Shown piece after piece: positions 1-5,136 of a DNA stretch of 5,233 nt (positions are counted from its first letter, which is position 1; every line of letters begins with the position of its first letter). Source of the DNA: Actinomycetes bacterium (GTDB lineage Bacteria > Actinomycetota > Acidimicrobiia > Acidimicrobiales > RAAP-2); contig JAJYWG010000277.1 in the NCBI GenBank assembly GCA_021791615.1, positions 1 to 5,233 of the forward strand, in the 5' to 3' direction. Below the pieces are notes generated by a model. It had not been told where the DNA came from. It saw only the letters and a program-made list of their open reading frames with translations, and ran no database searches. Made by a program: the position numbers and the translations under genes.

Positions 1-829
1 GGATCAGGGTAGCCGGGAGGGGCACGGAGCGCGCCTTGCCCGACTTCGGCGGCCCGAAGCTGAGGGTCCCCACCGAGTCGGCTAGGGACTCCTCGACCCG
101 GAGCGTCCGGCCGTCCAGGTCGATACGTCCGCGCCGGAGCGCACCGAGCTCACCAGCTCGGAGCCCGCAGTAAGCAGCAAGACGTACCCACAGGGCTAGA
201 TCGGGTCGACGAAGCTGAGAAGTGGAGTAACCGGCTCCATGGCCTGCGTGGGGGAACTCGGGGCGTTCGATGGCAGAGGCCAGGGCCTCCACCTCGTCCA
301 CGGTAAGGGGCGTAATCTCGCTCTGGCGAGGTGTGCGTAGCCGTAGTCGAGCGCATGGATTGACTACCAGCGCACCGGACTCTACGGCCATGTCGAGAAT
401 CCGGCCGAGTGTGCCGGCGGCGTGGCGAATCGACGCCGACGAGAACCCGTCGTCGGCCAGCCCGGTTGCCCACGCTCGCACGTCCTCGCGTCTCACCTCA
501 CCTATAGGTGTAGCGCTCCAGCGGGGCAAGACCAAGGTGCGGACTTTCGACTTGTACCCCGCAGCCGTGGTGGGCCTCCACTGGCCCTGCTCCAGCCACC
601 GCTCCGCCCACTCACCAACCGTCTCGGCACGGCGCTCCGGCGCAGACCATTCGCCTCGCACCATGTCGGCCTCGGTGAGTGACAGCCAGCGCTCCGCCAT
701 GGCCTTCGTCGCAAAGGTCTTGTCGGCGTTGTGGACGATGCCGTCAGGGCCGATGTAGCTGGCCTGGTAGCGCCCCGAGGGGAGCCTGCGAATACGGCCG
801 AATCGACGGCGAGTGCGAGAAGGGGGCAT
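1..829 (-). CDS. Tyrosine recombinase / phage-type integrase, N-terminal part (C-terminus beyond left edge)
   Basis: Site-specific recombinase that would integrate and excise a mobile element by a covalent tyrosine-DNA intermediate. I translated an uninterrupted frame of 276 codons from ATG at 829-827 to the window edge. Residues about 10-60 form the arm-type N-terminal domain seen in actinobacterial integrases (FGRIRRLPSGRYQASYIGPDG-like, residues 10-30). Residues about 70-165 are the core-binding SAM-like domain (VGEWAERWLE, then a helix ending ESGALVVNP). The catalytic domain starts near 173 (ITPLTVDEVEALA) and carries box I, YCGLRAGELGALR, with the first catalytic Arg at residue 224. PKSGKARSVPL (261-271) holds the expected beta-hairpin Lys. 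The HxxR, second His/Trp and nucleophilic Tyr motifs would lie left of base 1, so completeness cannot be judged; relatives are roughly 370-400 residues. The start lies just before the conserved N-terminal domain. It has no good Shine-Dalgarno, so translation may be leaderless. The lipoprotein gene upstream has the same orientation, 161 bases away. Confidence 0.93.
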   Translation of the reverse strand, partial: MPPSRTRRRFGRIRRLPSGRYQASYIGPDGIVHNADKTFATKAMAERWLSLTEADMVRGEWSAPERRAETVGEWAERWLEQGQWRPTTAAGYKSKVRTLVLPRWSATPIGEVRREDVRAWATGLADDGFSSASIRHAAGTLGRILDMAVESGALVVNPCARLRLRTPRQSEITPLTVDEVEALASAIERPEFPHAGHGAGYSTSQLRRPDLALWVRLAAYCGLRAGELGALRRGRIDLDGRTLRVEESLADSVGTLSFGPPKSGKARSVPLPATLI

Positions 830-835
830 ACCCCG

Positions 836-841
836 AGCCTA
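836..841 (-). promoter_or_regulatory. Possible -10 hexamer for a leaderless integrase transcript
   Basis: On the minus strand the hexamer TAGGCT (TAnnnT pattern) lies exactly six bases before the integrase ATG. That is the distance at which transcription would begin at or near the A of the start codon. The absence of a Shine-Dalgarno fits this, since leaderless mRNAs are common in actinobacteria. No matching -35 hexamer is visible; the 16-18-base upstream position is a G run. The call is therefore tentative. Confidence 0.3.
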
Positions 842-866
842 GAACCGGGCTGTGACCTACCCCCCG

Positions 867-882
867 AAAGGAGGAAGGGGTG
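867..882 (+). other. Orphan strong Shine-Dalgarno followed by GTG (no supported gene)
   Basis: The plus strand carries a near-perfect ribosome binding site, AAAGGAGG at 867-874. A GTG follows at 880 after five bases, in the gap between two minus-strand genes. The GTG frame is only six codons (MLRVVP) and its TGA at 898-900 overlaps an ATG at 897 in the ATGA manner. The frame from 897 runs to 1223 but mostly lies antisense to the lipoprotein gene, and its protein looks non-coding after about 35 residues. The site also folds as CCCCC-GAAA-GGAGG (861-874) with one mismatch and a GNRA-type loop. This may be a remnant of a divergent gene start next to the integrase, or chance. Confidence 0.25.
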
Positions 883-990
883 CTGCGGGTGGTCCCATGA
901 CGGAGACGGGTGACATCGAAGGCGGCGCGGTGTCGCCGATGCGTGGTTCTCCGGACGAGCCGCTGGTCTGGGGCTGCGCGCGGGAGCTGG

Positions 991-2286
991 TCAGGAACGG
1001 TAGGTCAAGATCATCGCGGTTGTGTTGGCCGGGAAGTTGCCGCCGACGGCGAGGCAGTCGGCGGACGAGTGGCAGGTCACGGCCTCGAGGCCCTGGGAGG
1101 CCGAGACACTCATCGGCGTCCACTGCAGGCCACCGTCAGTCGAGACGAAGGCAGCGGCCCGGAAGCCTCTGGCCGCTTGGTATGTGGCGCCGGCTGACAC
1201 GCAGAAGTGCTGCACGCAGCTGACCGATCCGCCGACTGTGGTGGACACCGGCTGCCAGGTGCTGGCGCCGTCGGTGGTGACGATCGGTGTGCCGGTGCCG
1301 TAGGTGTCGGTGGCGTCGCTGGCGATGATCCCGACGCAATCCGTGGCGTTGCTGCACGAGACATGCCCCAATGTCGAGGCGCCGCCGACTACGGCCGCGG
1401 CGGACCAGCTTGCGCCGCCGTTGTGGGTCACCGAATCCATCGACGGCGAGGTGGCCCCGGGACCCGGACCAGAGCCGCCGAGCAGGCAGAACGCGCTGGT
1501 CGGGCAGGTGACCGAATCGACTGTGGCAAAGCCCGACGGCAGGTTCTCAGTTGTCCAGGTCCTGCCGCCGTCGGTAGTGAGCGCCATCGCGGATCCACCG
1601 CCGACGGTGATGCACCGCGTGGTCGACATGCAGGCGATGTCCGAGAGGCCGCCGACCTGGGCTGGAACCGTCACCTTGGACCATACATGGCCGCCGTCGG
1701 TGGTGACCAGCGCGTCGGGTACCGTCCCGCTCACGGCCAGCGACCCTCCCACAGCTATGCAGGTCTGCGCATTCGGGCAGGTGACGGCCGCCAACCCCAT
1801 GGCCGGGGTCGTGTCGAGCAGCTGCCAGTTGTCCCCACCGTCGGAGCTGGCGACGATCCACCCCGGCCCCGAGCCGTACTCCTTGCCGCCGACGGCATAG
1901 CAGTCGGCAGCGGTTGGACAGGTGACGCTCTGGAGGTATCCGACGCCGGAGGGAACCGTCTGTTCGCTCCATGTGGCCCCAGCAGACGACGTGGGCGAGG
2001 TCGACGCCGTAGGTGACACACCGGAAGAACCTGCCGGCGCCGATGTGGCCGGGGCCGGGGCGGTGGGGGAAGCGGCGGTGGATGTCCGCTCGTGTCGCGA
2101 GCCACGCTGCGCCGAGGGGCTCGTGCCACAGGCACACAGCGCAACTGCAAGGACAGCTACGTAGCCCAACGCCGTCGTGCGTCTACTGCCACAGCACCTG
2201 CGCTGGTCGTGGTTCCACCGCCGGCTGGACCGACCCATCGCGCCGAGCGCGAGCCCCGGCACTGCCCGGACCCCGGTCAACCGCAT
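991..2286 (-). CDS. Secreted lipoprotein with seven-bladed Asp-box (BNR/sialidase-like) beta-propeller
   Basis: A 431-residue surface lipoprotein with a predicted binding or scaffold role; no catalytic function can be assigned. Start ATG 2286 is chosen because AAGGAG lies seven bases upstream (2294-2299). A longer frame from 2541 lacks this support. The long basic N-terminus leads to the hydrophobic stretch LGYVAVLAVALCAC (residues 40-53), with a lipobox-like LCAC and lipidated Cys at 53. A Ser/Thr/Pro/Ala-rich linker (about 55-105) follows. From residue 105 to the end there are seven repeats of about 42-50 residues. Each has a paired-cysteine strand such as SVTCPTAADCYAVGG (Cys pairs 123/129, 170/176, 219/225, 261/267, 311/317, 357/362, 405/411). 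Six Asp boxes, (S/T)xDGGxxW, start at 147, 195, 237, 287, 337 and 382. The N-terminal TWSEQTVP appears to supply the last strand of the seventh blade (Velcro closure). No sialidase arginine triad is evident. Ycf48/BNR-like annotation is plausible. It is transcribed divergently from the sigma-factor cluster. Confidence 0.87.
   Translation of the reverse strand: MRLTGVRAVPGLALGAMGRSSRRWNHDQRRCCGSRRTTALGYVAVLAVALCACGTSPSAQRGSRHERTSTAASPTAPAPATSAPAGSSGVSPTASTSPTSSAGATWSEQTVPSGVGYLQSVTCPTAADCYAVGGKEYGSGPGWIVASSDGGDNWQLLDTTPAMGLAAVTCPNAQTCIAVGGSLAVSGTVPDALVTTDGGHVWSKVTVPAQVGGLSDIACMSTTRCITVGGGSAMALTTDGGRTWTTENLPSGFATVDSVTCPTSAFCLLGGSGPGPGATSPSMDSVTHNGGASWSAAAVVGGASTLGHVSCSNATDCVGIIASDATDTYGTGTPIVTTDGASTWQPVSTTVGGSVSCVQHFCVSAGATYQAARGFRAAAFVSTDGGLQWTPMSVSASQGLEAVTCHSSADCLAVGGNFPANTTAMILTYRS
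994..1974 (-). repeat. Seven degenerate tandem propeller-blade repeats within the lipoprotein gene
   Basis: This is a protein-level repeat with a period of about 42-50 codons, seen as seven CxxxxxC strands alternating with six Asp boxes. Blade 6 is off-pattern, with four residues between its cysteines. The Asp boxes of blades 4 (THNGGASW) and 5 (TTDGASTW) are degenerate. At DNA level the Asp-box codons retain similarity: the 15-base string GCCGTCGGTGGTGAC occurs identically near 1266-1280 and near 1691-1705 on the plus strand. Confidence 0.8.
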
Positions 2287-2293
2287 CCTCCCT

Positions 2294-2299
2294 CTCCTT
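2294..2299 (-). promoter_or_regulatory. Ribosome binding site that fixes the lipoprotein start
   Basis: On the minus strand AAGGAG ends seven bases before ATG 2286, inside a purine-rich run. It favours 2286 over the upstream in-frame ATG at 2541 and the downstream ATG at 2238. The 2238 start would also leave a signal peptide, but it has only a distant GGGG run. Confidence 0.7.
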
Positions 2300-2532
2300 C
2301 CCCGCCGCGTGACGATCCCACGCCAGGGTCCGGCCAGGCCGGCGGCACCAATGCTTGTTGCTATGGCTAAACCTCGGCCCAAGCATCTCACTCCTGGTGC
2401 CGTCGGGGGGAGCACCCGCAGCCGGGCGGCCAACTGCCCGGAGATGGTTGATCGAGGCGACCCTGAACGTTGTCGCCACCCAGCCGCTCCCCGGTGTCGA
2501 CCTCCGCTGTCCAGATCCAGCCCGCGCCGCGT

Positions 2533-2560
2533 CCGGTTCACCCGCCCGGCGGGGGACCGG
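2533..2560. other. GC-rich imperfect inverted repeat / hairpin
   Basis: CCGGT (2533-2537) pairs with ACCGG (2556-2560), and CCCGC (2541-2545) pairs with GCGGG (2549-2553). A 3x2 internal loop separates the two stems and the apical loop is three bases. It lies about 250 bases upstream of the lipoprotein start and about 260 upstream of the sigma start. No U tract follows in either direction. It could be an operator, a transcript structure or chance in GC-rich sequence. Confidence 0.3.
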
Positions 2561-2732
2561 GGTGCGCGCAGGTGCCCCAGGAGGAGGTTGGGTCACACAA
2601 CACGAACCGGGGTCTGCTCGTGGAAGGATCCGTCATCGGCCTGACGTGATGACCGCCGGCAGTTGCGTCGATTCGTCCTGCCTGTGGCTCCGCACCGCCG
2701 TCGTTACAAGCAGCCCGTAGCCTCCGATCGTG

Positions 2733-2757
2733 GTCGATCTCAACAGTGAGGATCGAC
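2733..2757. promoter_or_regulatory. Ten-base-pair inverted repeat upstream of the sigma-factor gene
   Basis: GTCGATCTCA (2733-2742) pairs with TGAG and ATCGAC (2747-2757), with one bulged G at 2751 and a four-base loop ACAG. All ten pairs are Watson-Crick. The element ends 64 bases before the sigma-factor ATG, so it may be in the 5' leader (hairpin or attenuator) or be a dyad operator in the promoter region. There is no U tract, so a simple intrinsic terminator is less likely. The protein or RNA that would use it cannot be read from the sequence. Confidence 0.45.
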
Positions 2758-2821
2758 TCGGCCTCGAGCCTGACGTTCACCGACCGCCCTGCCAGCGCAA
2801 AGGTTCCGACGTGATGCGGAG

Positions 2822-3409
2822 ATGAAGGATGGCGTGGGAGCACGTCAGCCTCGCGTTCGGAGCGCGGATTACACTGTCGACGCCTTCGAGGCGTTCGTCC
2901 GGCGGAACTATGCCGCTGTCTACACCTACGTAGCAAGACGGATCGTCCCAGGCGACGCCGAGGTCTCCGACGTGGTTGCGGAGGTGTTTGGCATCGCGTG
3001 GCGGCGGAGGGACCAGGTACCCGAGCCGCCCGACGACGTGCCCTGGCTCTTCGGGGTGTCCAGGCATCTGGTAAGCCGGTGGTGGCGATCGCGCTACCGC
3101 CGGCTTCGCCTGTTGGTGCGGGTCGGCCTTCACTCGCCTGAGCCGCTACCGACAACAGGGTCGCAAGAGATGGTCGCGGATTGGGTGCTCGATGGGATCA
3201 GTCGCCTGCGCGACGCCGATCAGGAGCTTCTGCGCCTTGTCTACTGGGAGCGCTTGAGCCACCGGGATGTTGGACTTGTTCTGGGCTGTTCGGCGAACGC
3301 CGTGGGGCAGCGGCTTCACAAGGTCAAGCGGCAGCTAGAGCGAGAGCTCAGAGATATCGCTGCGTCGGCTGTCACGATTCCCGAAACCAACGAGGGGCAG
3401 GCTCAGTGA
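2822..3409 (+). CDS. ECF-family RNA polymerase sigma factor (sigma-70 regions 2 and 4)
   Basis: A 195-residue alternative sigma factor that would direct RNA polymerase to a small regulon in response to an envelope or extracytoplasmic cue. Region 2 spans about residues 21-92 (AFEAFVRRNYAAVYTYVARR, then DVVAEVFGIAW for core binding, and PWLFGVSRHLVSRWWRS for -10 recognition). Region 4 spans about 122-176, with the helix-turn-helix LSHRDVGLVLGCSANAVGQR at 145-164 and a basic recognition helix ending HKVKRQLEREL. There is no region 3 and no C-terminal extension, as expected for a classical ECF sigma of this size. The start is uncertain. ATG 2822 has no well-spaced Shine-Dalgarno, while the in-frame GTG 2834 has AAGGA four bases upstream and would remove four residues outside any domain. 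The stop overlaps the start of the next gene, which suggests co-translation with a regulator. Confidence 0.93.
   Translation: MKDGVGARQPRVRSADYTVDAFEAFVRRNYAAVYTYVARRIVPGDAEVSDVVAEVFGIAWRRRDQVPEPPDDVPWLFGVSRHLVSRWWRSRYRRLRLLVRVGLHSPEPLPTTGSQEMVADWVLDGISRLRDADQELLRLVYWERLSHRDVGLVLGCSANAVGQRLHKVKRQLERELRDIAASAVTIPETNEGQAQ
3392..3397 (+). promoter_or_regulatory. Ribosome binding site for the membrane-protein gene
   Basis: GAGGGG lies eight bases before GTG 3406, inside the end of the sigma-factor coding region. With the GTGA overlap it supports start 3406 rather than the upstream in-frame ATG at 3181, which is buried in the sigma gene. Confidence 0.65.
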
Positions 3410-4518
3410 ATCTCGAACGGTTGATCACCCAGGCCGATCCGGCTCGCTCGCTCAACATTCCGACGGGCGACTCTGCGCAGGCCAGGTGGGTTCTCGCTCA
3501 GGTTGGCATGCGGCACTCCAGGCGACCCGCTCGGTTCCGACCCCGGCGACACGTTCCCTCCCCGATGGCCTTGGCGGTCGCTGCGGTCCTGTGCGTGATC
3601 GCCGGCTCCATTACGTGGGCTGTCAGCTCGCCACCAGCGCGCGCAGGCGCTTCGGCGACCGTCGTACTCGAAGACGCCGCGATGGCGGCGGTCAGGCATC
3701 CAGCCCCAGTGACCGCACCTGGTCAGTCTCACCTCATTCTGACGACGACGACCTACGAGGTGGCAATATATGCCCCTGGCCCGTCGACCACGAAGCTAGT
3801 TCGGGTGGCGACGGCGCAATACCAGCAGTTCGATCGGCTGTGGGTCGGCAACGATGGCACAGGACACGCGCTGCTCACGCGGAGCCCTTTGTCGTTCTCC
3901 TCCGCTACGGACCAGGCAGCCTGGAACGCGTCTACCGCGGGTCAAGCATTCGTGGCGCGATTCAGGCGTCGGATCATCGAGCCCAACCTGCACGAGACGG
4001 TTGCGCAGGTCTCTAATCTGCCATTGCAGCTAGATCGTCTAGAGAGGATAATCGCGGCCGGCCTGCGAGGTACTAATCCTGAGCACATCCCAGCCGGACC
4101 TACAGCAGTATTTGATCGCACGGCTCGCCTACTTGTCGGACCAACCATTGGGCTGACGCCCCGCCTCACCGGCGCCCTCTATCGGCTCCTAGCTCACGAA
4201 TACCAGCTACACCTCACAGGATCCACGAGATCGGCACAAGGGCATTCCCTGATCACTGTCGCATCAGGCGGCGCCTCCGCCCGTAGTGAGCTGACTATCG
4301 ACATGAGCACCGGATCGGGCGTGATCGCCGTCTACCCGAGACTACCGGCCTCGCTGTCTGAACCAGCCCTGCCGGGCCAGATCACCTTGACCTGCACCAC
4401 CGGGGGCCATTGTCAGACCAGTGGTATTGGCAACCATCCAGAGAGCGTCACGGTCTTGGCCCCTCTTCGATCTGAAGTAGACCCGCCACCAACCACTTCC
4501 ACTTCCTCTCCAGCTTGA
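3406..4518 (+). CDS. Single-pass membrane protein, CU044_5270-like; probable anti-sigma or sigma-partner protein
   Basis: A 370-residue protein starting at GTG 3406, whose GTGA overlaps the sigma stop codon. Residues 1-50 (starting MNLERLITQADPARS) are cytoplasmic and end in an Arg-rich stretch. One membrane helix follows at about 54-73 (MALAVAAVLCVIAGSITWAV), then about 300 outer residues. The outer part resembles the CU044_5270 family of actinobacterial proteins often encoded just after ECF sigma genes. It has VVLEDAAMAAVRHPAP (86-101), then LPLQLDRLERIIAAGL, a helical VFDRTARLLVG, TGALYRLLAHEY, and near the end SELTIDMSTGSGVIAVYPRL. The cytoplasmic part has no cysteines and no HxxxCxxC zinc anti-sigma motif. 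A Cys pair (TCTTGGHC) and a Pro/Thr/Ser tail lie near the C-terminus. Its role as anti-sigma factor or sensor is inferred from topology and coupling. Several AT-richer, rare-codon stretches (for example around 3765-3775 and 4025-4055) stand out from the neighbouring genes. Confidence 0.82.
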   Translation: MNLERLITQADPARSLNIPTGDSAQARWVLAQVGMRHSRRPARFRPRRHVPSPMALAVAAVLCVIAGSITWAVSSPPARAGASATVVLEDAAMAAVRHPAPVTAPGQSHLILTTTTYEVAIYAPGPSTTKLVRVATAQYQQFDRLWVGNDGTGHALLTRSPLSFSSATDQAAWNASTAGQAFVARFRRRIIEPNLHETVAQVSNLPLQLDRLERIIAAGLRGTNPEHIPAGPTAVFDRTARLLVGPTIGLTPRLTGALYRLLAHEYQLHLTGSTRSAQGHSLITVASGGASARSELTIDMSTGSGVIAVYPRLPASLSEPALPGQITLTCTTGGHCQTSGIGNHPESVTVLAPLRSEVDPPPTTSTSSPA

Positions 4519-4529
4519 ACGACCATCAG

Positions 4530-4535
4530 AAAGGA
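4530..4535 (+). promoter_or_regulatory. Ribosome binding site deciding the start of the small exported protein
   Basis: AAAGGA at 4530-4535 runs into the first possible ATG (4535), which rules that start out. It is five bases from ATG 4541 and eight from ATG 4544, so one of these is used. Confidence 0.65.
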
Positions 4536-4540
4536 TGACC

Positions 4541-4864
4541 ATGATGCAACATCGCCACGCTGCCCACGGCGGCCTGATCATTGCCGGGGTGGCTCTCGCC
4601 ATTGCCGGTGGCAGTCTGTCGCTCTCGGCTGTGGCCACCGCCGCCACTCAACGAGCCACCACGGCTCACGCCGCTCGTCCTGCTACGACCGCGCCCAGCA
4701 ACGCTTGCCGACCACCCAGAGCGGCAACGGGCGCAACGCAGTCATCTCTATCAGGACCTGGCCCGGCTGCAGCCAGTGGACCCGTCACCCTGACCGCTCC
4801 CAACGGACAGGTCACCAACCTGCATGCGATATGTACCTGGAAGGCCACCATCCCCGGCGGGTGA
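4541..4864 (+). CDS. Small exported protein of unknown function
   Basis: A 107-residue protein from ATG 4541 (ATG 4544 is nearly as good; ATG 4535 would give 109 residues but overlaps the ribosome binding site). It has a clear signal peptide: a His-rich, weakly basic N-terminus (MMQHRHAAHGG), hydrophobic core LIIAGVALAIAGG (12-24), and an Ala-rich cleavage region AVATAA around residues 30-35. The mature part is about 70 residues. It is Ala/Thr/Pro/Gly-rich at first, then ends in the more structured-looking PVTLTAPNGQVTNLHAICTW. Two cysteines (56 and 98) could form one disulfide after export. There is no lipobox and no second membrane helix. I do not recognise a family. It starts 22 bases after the membrane-protein stop, so it is probably the third gene of the sigma-factor operon and may be a ligand, target or accessory protein of that system. 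The frame has an ordinary stop; nothing shows truncation. Confidence 0.6.
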   Translation: MMQHRHAAHGGLIIAGVALAIAGGSLSLSAVATAATQRATTAHAARPATTAPSNACRPPRAATGATQSSLSGPGPAAASGPVTLTAPNGQVTNLHAICTWKATIPGG

Positions 4865-4985
4865 CAAACGACGTGGCGTAGCGAGCGATCGCCCGTGTGG
4901 GGGCCATCCGGCGTCGGTCTCCTCCGAGCAGGCGTGTCGTCTATTCTTTGGCCCAGCCATGGCGCTCCACGCATGCGAGCGTAGA

Positions 4986-5016
4986 GGCAGAGCGCCCACC
5001 GAGTGCACGCTCTGCC
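4986..5016 (+). terminator. Candidate terminator hairpin after the sigma-factor operon
   Basis: GGCAGAGCG (4986-4994) and CGCTCTGCC (5008-5016) form a perfect nine-base-pair stem with a 13-base loop, 121 bases after the last stop codon of the cluster. It is preceded by a five-base-pair hairpin (4963-4967 with 4977-4981). No T tract follows. Actinobacterial terminators often lack one, but this makes the call moderate at best. The stem is symmetrical, so it could act on either strand. Confidence 0.4.
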
Positions 5017-5115
5017 GCCCGGATCTCAGGATCTCCAAGCACAGCTGGTCCCTTCGTGGGAACCGATGTGGGTCATCACGGGGGCCCCCAAAGCCGATAC
5101 CAGGACCGCGGTCAG

Positions 5116-5136
5116 GCCAGCTGCTGGGCGGCTGGC
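5116..5136 (+). other. Weak hairpin
   Basis: GCCAGC (5116-5121) pairs with GCTGGC (5131-5136) across a nine-base loop and can be extended by G-T wobble pairs. TGTCGTTT follows, a poor T-rich tail. It may be a second terminator or chance. Confidence 0.2.

Larger units (their letters stand above)
2287..2821. other. Divergent intergenic region between lipoprotein and sigma-factor genes
   Basis: These 535 bases separate two diverging genes and should contain promoters for both. The open frames crossing it have the Arg/Pro/Gly-rich composition of chance frames in GC-rich DNA and no recognisable domain, so I call no gene. The only clearly AT-richer patch is about 2350-2372, which could be near a lipoprotein promoter, but no convincing -35/-10 pair is visible. 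I find no clear ECF-type promoter (AAC-containing -35 with a CGT-type -10) before the sigma gene either. Two inverted repeats, at 2533-2560 and 2733-2757, are listed separately. Confidence 0.6.

Noticed and set aside
1207..2016. Long plus-strand open frames opposite the lipoprotein gene (1207-2016 and 1304-1900)
   Set aside because: They are antisense to a gene with clear repeats and lipobox, and their translations mirror the repeats without any domain. Such frames are expected in GC-rich DNA.
2287..2541. N-terminal extension of the lipoprotein to an ATG at 2541
   Set aside because: It would put 85 Arg/Gly-rich residues ahead of the signal peptide. ATG 2286 has an ideal Shine-Dalgarno seven bases upstream and leaves a credible lipoprotein signal.
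2183..2720. Several 90-155-codon frames in the divergent region (both strands)
   Set aside because: They lack ribosome binding sites, have chance-like composition and have no recognisable motifs.
2640..2720. Possible ECF-type autoregulatory promoter upstream of the sigma gene
   Set aside because: GGAA- and CGT-like fragments exist near 2620-2650, but spacing and sequence do not match a convincing -35/-10 pair.
2538..3155. Minus-strand frame across the intergenic region and sigma gene
   Set aside because: The translation is Arg/Pro-rich with no domain and overlaps the strongly supported sigma factor.
3181..3405. Upstream in-frame ATG extension of the membrane protein
   Set aside because: It lies wholly inside the sigma-factor coding region in another frame. 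GTG 3406 has a Shine-Dalgarno and the classic overlap with the sigma stop.
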